The position numbers and the translations under genes were made by a program. Below, one piece after another: positions 34,488-43,898 of a DNA stretch of 61,812 nt. The DNA is taken from assembly GCA_016191285.1 (NCBI GenBank), contig JACPPA010000031.1:1-61812 (forward strand), given 5' to 3'. A model generated the notes under the pieces. The model saw only the letters and a program-made list of their open reading frames with translations. It was not told the origin of the DNA and ran no database searches. Every line of letters starts with the position of its first letter. The first letter of the stretch is position 1. This DNA comes from Gammaproteobacteria bacterium. GTDB lineage: Bacteria; Pseudomonadota; Gammaproteobacteria; Ga0077536.

Positions 34488-35015
34488 ATGTTTAAGATAA
34501 TTGGTGGAATTATCGTCGTTGTCGTCGCAGGACTTCTGCTGTATGCCACATCCAAGCCGGATGTGTTCCGGGTGCAGCGTACAACCGTGATCAAAGCCCC
34601 ACCCGAGAAAATCTTCCCGCTCATTAACGATTTCAAGCAGTGGGGCGCCTGGTCGCCGTGGGAGAAAAAGGATCCGGCCATGCAGCGAACCTTTGGGGCG
34701 ACGACGAGCGGCGCTGGGGCGAATTACGCGTGGAACGGCGACAAGAATGTCGGTCAGGGCAGTATGGAAATTCAAGAGTCAACGCCGCCGAACAAGATCG
34801 TTTTGAAGCTTGATTTCGTGAAACCAATGGAAGGTCATAATGTTGTCGAATTCACGCTGCAACCGGTAGGCGATGGCACGCGGGTCACTTGGGACATGCA
34901 AGGGCCAACGCCTTATCTGGCGAAGATCGTCCACGTGTTTATCGACATGGATCGCATGGTCGGCGGGGATTTTGAAACGGGTCTTGCGAATCTGAAGGCG
35001 AGCGCCGAGAAATAA
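34488..35015 (+). CDS. membrane-anchored SRPBCC-family protein
   Basis: A 175-residue START/SRPBCC hydrophobic-ligand-binding fold with an N-terminal transmembrane segment (IIGGIIVVVVAGLLLYA, about 4-20). The domain runs RVQRTTVIKAPPEKIFPLIN, then WGAWSPWEKKDP and VVEFTLQPVGDGTRVTW. It is 15 bp after the CoA-transferase stop, at the end of the operon, and may bind a hydrophobic substrate at the membrane. The family also includes regulators and cyclases, so the role is inference. Confidence 0.85.
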   Translation: MFKIIGGIIVVVVAGLLLYATSKPDVFRVQRTTVIKAPPEKIFPLINDFKQWGAWSPWEKKDPAMQRTFGATTSGAGANYAWNGDKNVGQGSMEIQESTPPNKIVLKLDFVKPMEGHNVVEFTLQPVGDGTRVTWDMQGPTPYLAKIVHVFIDMDRMVGGDFETGLANLKASAEK

Positions 35016-35082
35016 AGCGCCCGCAAACTCGCGCGCGCTTTAAGGCGAAGAACATCAAGATTTAAGTCGACGCGAACAATTT

Positions 35083-35245
35083 CCCCTCACCTCCCCTCAC
35101 CCTGGCCCCCGCAAGGGGAGAGGGGGTGAAATCGGTGTCGCGTGCGCCATCCCGTATCCTGGCTTTGCCATAAGAGGAGAGAAAAAGCCCCGCGTGCTCG
35201 CATTGCCCCCTCTCCCCTTGCGGGAGAGGGTTGGGGTGAGGGGTA
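35083..35245. repeat. CCCTCACC-type palindromic repeat pair, locus 1
   Basis: Left unit CCCCTCACCCTGGCCCCCGC with AAGGGGAGAGGG; inverted right unit CCCCTCTCCCCTTGCGGGAG and GGTTGGGGTGAGGGG, about 85 bp apart. Related units occur at 45.16 kb and 54.99 kb. It sits between convergent gene ends and could form a long hairpin. Confidence 0.85.
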
Positions 35246-35282
35246 TAGGATCAGATCGTACCCCTCGAATCGCAACAGAACT

Positions 35283-36275
35283 TTAGTTTAGAAACGTCCG
35301 CGCGACGTCCAACACGCGACCAATATCGTCCGCCGCGACATCAAGGTGGGTAACGAGTCGTAGCCGCTCACCCGGCAATATCTTGATCTGGTTTTTAGCG
35401 AGGTGTTCGGCCAAACCCCGTGGCGCGCGCACGAAGACCATGTTGGTCTGCGCCGAGGAAATTTCGAAGCCGGCCGCCGCGAGTCCGGCGGCGAGGCGTT
35501 CGGCGTTCGCGTGGTCCTCGACGAGCCGTGCTACGTGATGTTCTAGCGCATAAAGACCAGCCGCGGCGAAAATGCCGGCTTGGCGCAACCCACCGCCCAA
35601 AATTTTGCGATGACGGCGCGCCTCGGCAATGAATTCGCGAGGGCCGAGCAACAAGGTACCGGCCGGAGCCCCCAAGCCCTTCGACAGACAGATCGAAACC
35701 GAATCGAAGCCACGGCACAGCGTTTCGACCGGTGCCTTCAAATGCGCCGCGGCATTAAAAAGTCGCGCGCCATCGAGGTGAGTGGCTAACGCCCGTCGCC
35801 GCGCGAGATCGAGCGCGGCCGTGACATAATCGGGCGGCAGCACGCGACCCGAAATAGTATTCTCTAACGCGAATAGGCGCGTGCGCGCGAAATGCGGATC
35901 GTCGGGTTTGATCGCGGCTTCAACCTCGGCGAGATCGAGCGTGCCATCCGCACGGTTCGTGAGTGGTTGGGGTTGAATCGATCCCAACACTGCCGCACCG
36001 CCAGCTTCGAAACGATAGGTGTGCGCTTCCTGTCCCACCAGATATTCGTCACCACGGCCGCAGTGACTCATCAGGGCCGCGAGATTCGACTGCGTACCGG
36101 TCGGAAACCACAACGCAGTTTCGAGTCCACAGAGCTCCGCCGCGTAATCCTGTAGCCGATTAACGGTTGGGTCGTCGCCGAAGACATCGTCGCCGACTTC
36201 GGCATCGGCCATCGCGCGGCGCATGCCGGCGGTCGGACGAGTCACGGTGTCAGAACGGAGATCGATGATTTTCAC
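35283..36275 (-). CDS. ltaE: low-specificity L-threonine aldolase
   Basis: PLP enzyme that splits threonine or allo-threonine into glycine and acetaldehyde. From the GTG at 36275 it has 330 residues, matching E. coli LtaE (333). The start MKIIDLRSDTVTRPTAGM is diagnostic, His85 in QEAHTYRFEAGG matches the catalytic His, and the PLP Lys is Lys199 in SICLSKGLGAP. A longer upstream extension has low-complexity content and overlaps the divergent gene, so I rejected it. The ribosome site before the GTG is weak. It is divergent from the PEP-mutase family gene. Confidence 0.92.
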   Translation of the reverse strand: MKIIDLRSDTVTRPTAGMRRAMADAEVGDDVFGDDPTVNRLQDYAAELCGLETALWFPTGTQSNLAALMSHCGRGDEYLVGQEAHTYRFEAGGAAVLGSIQPQPLTNRADGTLDLAEVEAAIKPDDPHFARTRLFALENTISGRVLPPDYVTAALDLARRRALATHLDGARLFNAAAHLKAPVETLCRGFDSVSICLSKGLGAPAGTLLLGPREFIAEARRHRKILGGGLRQAGIFAAAGLYALEHHVARLVEDHANAERLAAGLAAAGFEISSAQTNMVFVRAPRGLAEHLAKNQIKILPGERLRLVTHLDVAADDIGRVLDVARTFLN

Positions 36276-36390
36276 GTTGCTATCCCGGCGCGACGATCGC
36301 GTGTGCTGCCGATACGATGGCTTTGACAATGACATCATAACCAGGTTGGCGACAGTTGACCGCGGGGCGTATGCCGATAAACTTGGCGCT

Positions 36391-37212
36391 ATGCCCCTTG
36401 CCGCCGACACCTTACTCGATCGATTCCGCCGCTTGCACGCTGCCGGTTGTTTTGTCATTCCGAATCCATGGGATCTCGGGAGCGCGCACTATCTTGAGCG
36501 GCGGGGATTTCACGCCTTGGCGACCACCAGTTCCGGCTACGCCTGGTCGCTGGGGCTTGCCGACAACCGAGTCGCATTAGACGCCGTTCTCGCCAATCTA
36601 CGCGCGCTGGCGACTGCCGTGCAGATCCCCGTCAATGCGGATTTCGAAGGTGGCTTTGCAATTGACCCAGCAGATGTTGCATCGAATGTGGGGTTGGCGG
36701 CGAACACAGGGGTTGCCGGAATATCGATTGAAGATTCGACCGGCGATGCGGCGAATCCGCTCTTTGAGTTTGCGTTGGCCGTGGCGCGGGTGCAGGCCGC
36801 GCGCGCCGCACTCGATCGTGTGGCGCCGAAAATCGTACTCACCGCCCGCACAGAAGGTTTCATAGTCGGACGACCGGACTTAACGGAAACCATCAAGCGG
36901 CTGCAAGCCTTTGCTGCGGTCGGCGCCGATTGTCTCTATGCTCCGGGTCTGCGTACCCCAGACGAGATTGCGGCGGTCGTTACCGCGGTCGCTCCCAAGC
37001 CCGTCAACGTGCTTATCGGCAGTGATTTTATTTCGGTCGCAGAACTCGCGAAGCTCGGCGTGCGACGCATCAGCGTGGGCGGTGCGCTCGCGCGAAGTGC
37101 GTGGGGTGAGTTCATGCGGGCGGCGAATGAGATCGCTACCGACGGCACGTTCAGCGCGTTTCGACAGGCGGCGCCTTTCGCCGAAGTCAATGGACTATTC
37201 AAGGAGCGTTAA
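36391..37212 (+). CDS. isocitrate lyase/PEP mutase superfamily protein
   Basis: A 273-residue (beta/alpha)8 enzyme acting on C-C or C-P bonds alpha to a carboxylate, with Mg2+. Landmarks are FVIPNPWDLGSAHYLERRGF (about 20-39), ATTSSGYAWSLG, the metal region VNADFEGGFA (about 83-92), ISIEDST and ARTEGF. The usual catalytic KRCGH-type loop of isocitrate lyase is absent, so it fits the PEP-mutase/oxaloacetate-decarboxylase/methylisocitrate-lyase-like branch. The stop is 4 bp inside the convergent ogt gene end. The reaction is not assigned. Confidence 0.87.
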   Translation: MPLAADTLLDRFRRLHAAGCFVIPNPWDLGSAHYLERRGFHALATTSSGYAWSLGLADNRVALDAVLANLRALATAVQIPVNADFEGGFAIDPADVASNVGLAANTGVAGISIEDSTGDAANPLFEFALAVARVQAARAALDRVAPKIVLTARTEGFIVGRPDLTETIKRLQAFAAVGADCLYAPGLRTPDEIAAVVTAVAPKPVNVLIGSDFISVAELAKLGVRRISVGGALARSAWGEFMRAANEIATDGTFSAFRQAAPFAEVNGLFKER

Positions 37213-37748
37213 GCGAGCGCGACGCCTTCGTGACGCAATAGCCACTGCTTGCGTGCAAGGCCGCCGGCATAACCGGTCAACGAGCCGTTGGCGCCGATAA
37301 GGCGATGGCACGGCACCACCACACTGATGGGATTCGCACCGTTCGCGTGACCGACGGCGCGCACTGCGCGCGGTCGGTCGAGTTGGGTGGCGAAGGCACC
37401 ATAACTTAGCGTGTGCCCAACGGGCACTGCGCGTAGCGCAGACCATACTTCGCGCTGAAATGAGGTACCACCGAGATGAACCTCCAGCCGCTCCAACGCG
37501 CGCAAATCGCCGGCAAAGTAATTGATGAACGGTGTACGCAGTGTCGACGTCGCGCGTTTCGTCTGTAACGTAAAATCGACACCGTCGCGACCCCACAACC
37601 GGCGCAGTGATCGCTGCAGGTGTGGGGCATAATCCATCCAGTCCACCGCACGCAGACGCTCGTGTGCGTCGCTAACAATGAGCAGCGTGCCGATCGGCGA
37701 CGTTAGTTCGGCAAGAAAGAACCGCTCAGGCAGACGCGATCGCGGCAT
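37209..37748 (-). CDS. ogt: methylated-DNA-[protein]-cysteine S-methyltransferase
   Basis: Suicide repair protein that transfers methyl groups from O6-methylguanine to its own cysteine. In 179 residues the acceptor Cys147 is in VVVPCHRLIGANGSLTGYAG, preceded by the DNA-binding helix FATQLDRPRAVRAVGHAN with the arginine finger. The ATG at 37748 lies inside the end of the upstream Ada-AlkA gene (23-bp overlap), so the two are translationally coupled as a methylation-repair operon. The frame could extend upstream, but those codons belong to the antisense phase of AlkA coding sequence. Confidence 0.95.
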   Translation of the reverse strand: MPRSRLPERFFLAELTSPIGTLLIVSDAHERLRAVDWMDYAPHLQRSLRRLWGRDGVDFTLQTKRATSTLRTPFINYFAGDLRALERLEVHLGGTSFQREVWSALRAVPVGHTLSYGAFATQLDRPRAVRAVGHANGANPISVVVPCHRLIGANGSLTGYAGGLARKQWLLRHEGVALA

Positions 37749-39132
37749 TTTCGATCGTGCCCAATGGTCGCGTATCGACGAGGCCAGCGGGCGCTTGGGT
37801 CGCCGCACCCGCCGTCCATAGATGGAGCGCGGCATAGGCGCGCCACGGCCGCCACGCGTCGGCGTACGCTTGCAACGCGCGGACGGACGGACGATGTCCG
37901 TCATCATCTGCCAACGCGCGCAGTAACCCGATATCGCCCGTCGGAAAGGCGTCGGGTTCACCATACGCGCGCATCGCGATGTATTGCGCAGTCCATTCCC
38001 CAATTCCTGGTAGCGCGCGCATCGCAATCACGGCCGCGTCGAGCGATGGCTTTTGATCAAATAAATGACCGTCGTTCGCGGTTGCGGCAGCGAGCGCCGC
38101 CAATGCCGCGGCGCGTGCTCCCGGCATACCCAGCGCACACAGGTCAATGCCAACCAACTGCTGCGGCGTGGGAAAGGTGTAACGAAGTTTGTCGTTATTC
38201 GCGACAGTCAGCGGCTGCCCATGGGCTGCGACTAACTTCCCGGCGAGTTTGGTCGCCGCGCCAACGGTTATCTGCTGACCGAGGATCGCACGCACCGCTA
38301 ATTCGAAACCATCCCATGCGCGTGGCACGCGTAATCCGGGTCGGGTCGCGAGCAAGGGTTGCAAACGCGAATCGCGCGCCAAGTGATCCGCAACTAAAGT
38401 TGGATCGAGCGCCAAATCAAACATCCACCGCACCCGATTGGCGATGGTGGTCAGCGCTTCAATGCGTGGAAAATCGATCTCAATCCGAAGTCGTGGATGC
38501 TCGCCATCCTTACCGACCGTTAATGTGCCGCGCGCACCGTCGAGTACAATCGTGCGGTGATAACGGCCGCCGTCATCCACCCATTCCACACCGGGAATGG
38601 CACGTGCAGCGAGAAATTTCGCGAGCGCAGCCCAGTCGTAGGGAGGTGCATACGCGAGCGTTAACACCACCCCGGCAGCTGCGGATTGGGTCCCCAAATT
38701 GCGCAGACGGAGCGGACGCAACGCCGACAGTGGCCGACCGTATAGAGATTGCATCGTCGCAGCGAGGCTGTGCTCGCCCTCGAAGCCGGTAGCGGTGGCA
38801 ATTTCGGCAAACGGTAATCGTGTGTCGGTGATGAGCTGCTTGGCCAATAGCACGCGCTCGATTTTCGCAGCCGCGATGGGCGTGGCGCCAATATCCCAAG
38901 GCGTGAGCCGCGGCGCGGTTTCCGGCCGGCAGCGTAGACACGGACGAAATCCTGCACTGTGCGCGGCCACAGCCGTCGGAAAAAACGTCATGTTTTCGCG
39001 TTTGGGCACGCGGGCGGAACAGATCGGCCGGCAATAAATGCCGGTGGTACGCACCCCGGCGAACAGGCGACCATCGACCCGCGCAGCGTGGTTTAAAAAT
39101 AGCTGGTAGCTGGTATCGTGGTTTAGCGCCAT
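37726..39132 (-). CDS. alkA: Ada-type regulator fused to AlkA DNA glycosylase
   Basis: Two-function alkylation-response protein of 468 residues. The N-terminal Ada zinc domain has Cys34, Cys38, Cys65 and Cys68; one of these accepts methyl from phosphotriesters and switches on DNA binding. An AraC-type helix-turn-helix follows (about 85-145). An AlkA N-terminal domain (about 152-262) and an HhH-GPD glycosylase end the protein, with LPGIGEWTAQYIAMRAYG (374-391) and catalytic Asp400 in FPTGDIGLL. It excises 3-methyladenine and probably auto-regulates. ogt follows with a 23-bp overlap. The Ada O6-methyltransferase domain is not fused and is supplied by that gene. Confidence 0.95.
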   Translation of the reverse strand: MALNHDTSYQLFLNHAARVDGRLFAGVRTTGIYCRPICSARVPKRENMTFFPTAVAAHSAGFRPCLRCRPETAPRLTPWDIGATPIAAAKIERVLLAKQLITDTRLPFAEIATATGFEGEHSLAATMQSLYGRPLSALRPLRLRNLGTQSAAAGVVLTLAYAPPYDWAALAKFLAARAIPGVEWVDDGGRYHRTIVLDGARGTLTVGKDGEHPRLRIEIDFPRIEALTTIANRVRWMFDLALDPTLVADHLARDSRLQPLLATRPGLRVPRAWDGFELAVRAILGQQITVGAATKLAGKLVAAHGQPLTVANNDKLRYTFPTPQQLVGIDLCALGMPGARAAALAALAAATANDGHLFDQKPSLDAAVIAMRALPGIGEWTAQYIAMRAYGEPDAFPTGDIGLLRALADDDGHRPSVRALQAYADAWRPWRAYAALHLWTAGAATQAPAGLVDTRPLGTIENAAIASA

Positions 39133-39228
39133 GTGTCTAGTGTCCCAGAAGCGCGCGAGTAATACTTGTGGAATCGAGCAAAATGCTTACACCTAGGCAA
39201 GCATCACAATTAGCCGTACCCTCGACTG

Positions 39229-39690
39229 ATGTCGATCACACTCAATATCAACGGCATGAGCCGCCAACTCGATGTTGAACCCGAGTTACCGCTACTCTGG
39301 GTACTGCGCGATAAACTTGGCCTTACCGGGACTAAATTCGGGTGCGGCATCGGCGCCTGCGGCGCGTGCACGGTGCATCTCGATGGGCAACCCGTTCGCT
39401 CCTGTTCGCTGCCGGTCGAGCTCGCGCGCGGCAAGGCCGTGACGACGATTGAAGACCTGGGCGGCGCGCACCCGGTCCAACAAGCGTGGATCGCGGCGCA
39501 AGTACCGCAATGCGGATACTGTCAATCGGGCATGATCATGGCGGCGGTCGCGTTATTGAAGGCGCATCCCGCGCCGAGCGACACCGAGATCGATCAAGGA
39601 ATCACCAATCTCTGTCGCTGCGGCACCTATCCGCGGATCCGGCGGGCGATTCACGCCGCGGCAGGCGCCAAGGTCGATCGCGACGCATGA
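39229..39690 (+). CDS. iorA: molybdenum hydroxylase [2Fe-2S] subunit (IorA-like)
   Basis: Small iron-sulfur subunit of a xanthine-oxidase-family hydroxylase, passing electrons from the molybdenum centre. In 153 residues the plant-type cluster uses Cys39, Cys44, Cys47 and Cys59 ([16 protein letters not shown]) and the second cluster uses Cys95, Cys98, Cys129 and Cys131 ([22 protein letters not shown]). All eight ligands are present. Its TGA overlaps the ATG of the large subunit. As in isoquinoline 1-oxidoreductase, there is no separate FAD subunit gene. Confidence 0.95.
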   Translation: MSITLNINGMSRQLDVEPELPLLWVLRDKLGLTGTKFGCGIGACGACTVHLDGQPVRSCSLPVELARGKAVTTIEDLGGAHPVQQAWIAAQVPQCGYCQSGMIMAAVALLKAHPAPSDTEIDQGITNLCRCGTYPRIRRAIHAAAGAKVDRDA

Positions 39691-41933
39691 AGTTCTCCGG
39701 TAGCCGACGGCGTTTCATACTGGCAGGCGCGACCCTGGGTGGCGGGTTGCTGATTGGATACGGCTTGTTCAAGCCGCGCGATTTTTTAGGTGACCCGCAA
39801 CTTTTACCATTGAACGCAGATGAAGTTGCGCTCAGCGCCTGGCTCAAGATTGCGGCTGATGGGACTATCACCGTGGCCGTACCGCGCGTCGAGATGGGGC
39901 AGGGAGTACACACCGCGCTGCCGATGTTGATCGCCGAAGAACTGGACGCCGACTGGACTGCGATAAAAGTCACGCAGGCGCCCATCGCCGCGGTGTACGG
40001 CAACATCGTTGGCATGGTGGACACCACGCCCATCGACGAGGCGAACCGCGGCCCGGTGGGGGTGTCGATGCGTTGGGCCTACGCGCGCCTCGCGCGTGTA
40101 CTCAGCATACAAATTACGGGTGGCAGCTCGAGCGTGCGCGATGCGTGGTTGCCAATGCGCACGGCGGGGGCCACCGCGCGCTTGATGCTGCTCGAAGCCG
40201 CCGCGTTACGCTGGAACGTAAAAGTTGGTGAGCTCAGCGCACACGCCAGCGTCATTACGCACACCGGTTCCGGACGGACATTCAAGTTTGGTGAGTTGGC
40301 CGGTGAGGCCGCGAAGCTTACGCCACCCACCCAGATCGATTTCAAATCCTCCACCCAATACACGCTGTTGGGTAAGGCCATACCGCGCGTCGACATCCCC
40401 GCCAAGACCAACGGCGCGGCGCGCTTCGGCGTCGATACCTACCGCGCGGATATGCTGTTCGCGGCAATCAAGGCATCCCCCGTGTTTGGTGGTGTCTTGA
40501 AGTCCGTTGATGAGGAAGCGTTGCGTAAAGCGCCCGGTGTTGTGCACGTAGTGAAACTCGATGACGCGGTTGCGGTTATCGCGGAAACCACCTGGCACGC
40601 GCAGCAGGCGCTGAATGCCGCGGCGATTGAATTTGACGGTGGCGCGTACGCGAAACGATCGCTCGCCGGCATCTTCGACGATTACGCGCGCGCGATGGCG
40701 GTGGGTGACTTCTTCGGCTATGAAGATATCGGCGACGCACGTAGCGCGCTCACCAAGGATCCCGTGATCCAAGCCGAGTACCGTGCGCCGCTCCTAGCGC
40801 ATGCCTGCTTGGAACCGATGAACTGCACCGTGCGGGTCGATGTCGACGGCGCGGAGATCTGGTGCGGCAACCAAGCGCCGGATCTGATGCGCATGAACGC
40901 TGCGCATGCGCTTTCATTCCCGCAAGAGAAGGTGACGCTACACACGCCTTATCTAGGCGGCGGTTTCGGTCATCGACCCGAACCCAGCACGATGTTACAG
41001 GCCATTAAAATCGCGCAAGCCGTGCCCGGTCGAACCGTCAAACTCACCTGGTCGCGTGCAGAAGATCTACAGCACGACACCTACCGGCCACCCGCGCTGG
41101 CGCGATTCAAGGCGCGGCTGGACGCAAGCGGCAACATCGCGGCGTGGTTGCATCAAATAACATCGCCGGACGGCGTGCCGGCCACGATGGCGCGCTGGTA
41201 TCCACAATTGCCGCTCGCCGGCCCGGACCGCACGTCGGTCGATGGTGCGGCGTTTCTCGCTTATGCCATAGCTAATCGTCGTGTGGAGCACTGCGCGGTG
41301 GCGGTCGACCCGTTGCCGATCGGGGTTTGGCGCAGCGTCGGGCATTCGACGAATCTGTTTTTTGTCGAGAGCTTCATGGACGAACTCGCGTTGGCGGCGG
41401 CACGCGATCCAATCGACTTTCGTCTGCGGCATCTCACCGCGCGCCCGCGTGAATCGGCGCTGCTCGAGCGCTTACGCGAGATTAGCAAATGGGATACGGC
41501 GCTACCGTCCGGTCGCGCGCGCGGTGTTGCGTTTGGCAACGCCTATGGATCAATCGTCGGGCAAGTCGCGGAAGTTTCGATCGTCGGTGGCGCACTACGC
41601 GTGCATCGCGTGCTCTGCGTACTCGATTGCGGACGCGTCATTAATCCAGACATCGTCGCCGCGCAGCTCGAGAGCGGTATTATTTTCGGACTGACCGCCG
41701 CGCTATATGGCGAAGTGCACTACGACCAAGGTCGTATCAAGCAAAATAATTTTGGTGACTATCGTTTGCTATCAATGGCGGACACGCCGGAGATCATCAC
41801 GCACCTCATCGACAGTGACGCAGAGCCCGGTGGCGTCGGTGAAGTGGGAACGCCAGCAGTCGCACCGGCGGTGGCGAATGCCATCGCCGCGCTGACTGGA
41901 AGCCGCCTACGGTCTCTGCCGCTTCGAATCTAG
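39687..41933 (+). CDS. iorB: molybdopterin-binding large subunit (IorB-like)
   Basis: Catalytic subunit of 748 residues that hydroxylates an N-heteroaromatic or an aldehyde with water as oxygen source. It begins with a twin-arginine signal ([18 protein letters not shown]), so the complex should be exported with cofactor bound. The cofactor-binding landmarks are [36 protein letters not shown], and the C-terminal [20 protein letters not shown] with the catalytic Glu (GEVG). The small subunit carries no signal, as expected for co-export. A cytochrome c subunit, common in IorB-like systems, is not seen next to it. Confidence 0.94.
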   Translation: MKFSGSRRRFILAGATLGGGLLIGYGLFKPRDFLGDPQLLPLNADEVALSAWLKIAADGTITVAVPRVEMGQGVHTALPMLIAEELDADWTAIKVTQAPIAAVYGNIVGMVDTTPIDEANRGPVGVSMRWAYARLARVLSIQITGGSSSVRDAWLPMRTAGATARLMLLEAAALRWNVKVGELSAHASVITHTGSGRTFKFGELAGEAAKLTPPTQIDFKSSTQYTLLGKAIPRVDIPAKTNGAARFGVDTYRADMLFAAIKASPVFGGVLKSVDEEALRKAPGVVHVVKLDDAVAVIAETTWHAQQALNAAAIEFDGGAYAKRSLAGIFDDYARAMAVGDFFGYEDIGDARSALTKDPVIQAEYRAPLLAHACLEPMNCTVRVDVDGAEIWCGNQAPDLMRMNAAHALSFPQEKVTLHTPYLGGGFGHRPEPSTMLQAIKIAQAVPGRTVKLTWSRAEDLQHDTYRPPALARFKARLDASGNIAAWLHQITSPDGVPATMARWYPQLPLAGPDRTSVDGAAFLAYAIANRRVEHCAVAVDPLPIGVWRSVGHSTNLFFVESFMDELALAAARDPIDFRLRHLTARPRESALLERLREISKWDTALPSGRARGVAFGNAYGSIVGQVAEVSIVGGALRVHRVLCVLDCGRVINPDIVAAQLESGIIFGLTAALYGEVHYDQGRIKQNNFGDYRLLSMADTPEIITHLIDSDAEPGGVGEVGTPAVAPAVANAIAALTGSRLRSLPLRI

Positions 41934-42045
41934 GCCCCGACGGCTTGCACAGCGATTTGGATTCCCTTTACATTGCGGCTAGCCCGACAAGAACCGGCGT
42001 TTTTACCGAACGCTCTTTATTTGCAGCAGCAATTGGAAGGTTTTT

Positions 42046-42954
42046 ATGATCCTCAAAGGCAAAGTAGTCCTGGTAACGGGCGCCGGTCGCGGCGTCGGGC
42101 GTGCCATCGCGCTGGAAGCCGCGCGCGCTGGCGCCGCGGTGGCGGTCAACGACTTAGGCGTTGGCTTGTCCGGTGACGGCGCCGACGCCGGTCCGGCCCA
42201 AGAAGTGGTGCGCGAAATCGAAGCGCTCGGTGGGCACGCGATTGCGCTGACCAAGAGCGTGGCCGCGTGGGACGATGCGCACGAAATGGTCGCGGAAACC
42301 GTCAAACGGCTGGGCGGCATCGACGCAGTGGTGAATAACGCCGGCAATTTGCGCGACGTGATCTTCCATAAGATGACCTCGGACGATTTCCATGCCGTGC
42401 TCAATGTGCATCTGGTGGGTTCGTTCAACATGAGCCGCGCCGCCGCCGATTACTTCAAGGAACAAAAAAGCGGCGCCTATGTGCACATGACCTCGACCTC
42501 GGGGCTCATCGGCAACTTTGGTCAGGCCAATTACAGCGCCGCGAAATTGGGAATCGTCGGACTCTCGAAATCCATCGCGCTCGACATGCAGCGTTTTGGC
42601 GTGCGCTCGAACTGCATCGCGCCGTTTGCGTGGACGCGCATGATCGATTCGATTCCGATCACCAGCCCCGAGCAGGCCGAGCGCGTCAAGAAACTGAAGA
42701 CGCTCGTGCCCGAACGCGTGGCGCCGTGCGCGATTGCATTGCTTTCGGATCTCGCCGATGGCGTCACCGGCCAAATTTTTGGCGTGCGCAACAACGAAAT
42801 CTTTTTGTTTTCGCAACATCGCCCGTTCAAGACCGCGCACACCTCGGATGGCTGGACGCCGGAGACCATCGCGAACCGCGTCTTCCCGCAGTTCAAAACC
42901 AGTTTCTATCCCCTGGATCGATCGGCGGATATTTTCAGCTGGGATCCGGTGTAA
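42046..42954 (+). CDS. MFE-2-like 3-hydroxyacyl-CoA dehydrogenase (SDR)
   Basis: A 302-residue SDR of the type found as the N-terminal domain of multifunctional beta-oxidation enzymes. TGAGRGVG is at 11-18, followed by VNDLGVGLSGDGADAGPAQE (34-53), an insertion diagnostic for this group. NNAG is at 97-100 and the catalytic residues are Ser150 or Ser152, Tyr163 and Lys167. It probably oxidises a 3-hydroxyacyl-CoA during side-chain or ring degradation. It is followed by a citryl-CoA-lyase-like gene after 35 bp, so the two are likely an operon. Confidence 0.88.
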   Translation: MILKGKVVLVTGAGRGVGRAIALEAARAGAAVAVNDLGVGLSGDGADAGPAQEVVREIEALGGHAIALTKSVAAWDDAHEMVAETVKRLGGIDAVVNNAGNLRDVIFHKMTSDDFHAVLNVHLVGSFNMSRAAADYFKEQKSGAYVHMTSTSGLIGNFGQANYSAAKLGIVGLSKSIALDMQRFGVRSNCIAPFAWTRMIDSIPITSPEQAERVKKLKTLVPERVAPCAIALLSDLADGVTGQIFGVRNNEIFLFSQHRPFKTAHTSDGWTPETIANRVFPQFKTSFYPLDRSADIFSWDPV

Positions 42955-42989
42955 CGGCGCGCTAATTCGACTCAACAAGGACTCCTTCG

Positions 42990-43760
42990 ATGTACAAGAA
43001 AGACAATCCCGTTACTCATCTCTGCACGAGCGACGTCGACAATATTTGGATCCGTGGCCGCAATTTGTGCGACGACCTGATCGGTAAAATGTCGTTTACC
43101 GACTTCATCGTGTTTCATTTTCTCGGTAAGGACGCGACCAAGCTGCAGCACGCGGTGGTCGATGCCGTGCTGGTGTGCATCATGGAACACGGCATGACGC
43201 CCTCGGCCGTGGCCAGCCGCGTCACGTACTTAGGCGCACCCGAATCCTTGCAAGGCGCGGTGGCCGCCGGCCTGCTCGGCGCGGGTTCGCGATTTGTCGG
43301 GACTGCCGATGAAGCCGCCGCGTTGTTGGCGCGTATCGTCGGTAAACCGCAAGCCGAGCGCGCCGGAGAGGCTGCGATCATCGCCACGGAATTTCACGGC
43401 GCCAAGAAATTCCTACCCGGCTATGGTCACCCCATTCACACCAACGGTGATCCCCGAGTTAAACGCTTGGACGAAGTTGCGCGGGCAGCAGGTGCGAAAG
43501 GCGAGTATTTGGACGCGATGTATCTGCTTGGCGAGGCGATCAAAAAAGCCAGCGGCAAAAACATCGTGATCAATGTCAACGCAGCGATCGGCGCGGTGCT
43601 ACTTGAGGCCGACTTGCCGCCCACCATCGCGCGCGGTTTCAATTTGATCGCGCGGTGCGCGGGTCTGGTCGGCCATTTGTTGGAAGAACTGACCGAGCCG
43701 GCCGGCTATCACATTTGGAAACTCGCCGACGAAGGCGTGCCCTATGTCGCGGCCGGGTAG
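42990..43760 (+). CDS. citryl-CoA lyase-like (citrate synthase fold) protein
   Basis: A 256-residue protein with the citrate synthase small and large domain cores but only about 60% of the usual length. Family marks are the helical region SFTDFIVFHFLGKDATK, GMTPSAVASRVTY, and GYGHPIHTNGDPRV (about 149-162), which corresponds to [13 protein letters not shown] of citrate synthase. This short form is usually annotated as citryl-CoA lyase. The Asp of the third catalytic position is not obvious. In this neighbourhood it may cleave or form a C-C bond of a branched acyl-CoA instead. A ribosome site (AAGGA) precedes the ATG. Confidence 0.82.
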   Translation: MYKKDNPVTHLCTSDVDNIWIRGRNLCDDLIGKMSFTDFIVFHFLGKDATKLQHAVVDAVLVCIMEHGMTPSAVASRVTYLGAPESLQGAVAAGLLGAGSRFVGTADEAAALLARIVGKPQAERAGEAAIIATEFHGAKKFLPGYGHPIHTNGDPRVKRLDEVARAAGAKGEYLDAMYLLGEAIKKASGKNIVINVNAAIGAVLLEADLPPTIARGFNLIARCAGLVGHLLEELTEPAGYHIWKLADEGVPYVAAG

Positions 43761-43792
43761 CGCCTAAACCGCTTCCGAAGGAAGCAGGGTGA

Positions 43793-43858
43793 GTGGGAGC
43801 CGCATTAGCGGCGAATGCATTGCGCACTTTTTGATTCGCCGCTGAAGCGGCTCCCACA
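43793..43858. repeat. REPIN-type palindromic repeat, locus 5
   Basis: AGTGGGAGCCGCATTAGCGG, then an inverted GCCGCTGAAGCGGCTCCCAC after a short loop. It lies between the citryl-CoA-lyase-like and FAD monooxygenase genes. The stem changes are partly compensated. Confidence 0.9.
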
Positions 43859-43898
43859 ATAACCTCGGCAATCGAGCGCAGTAAGCAGGAGGCAGGTG

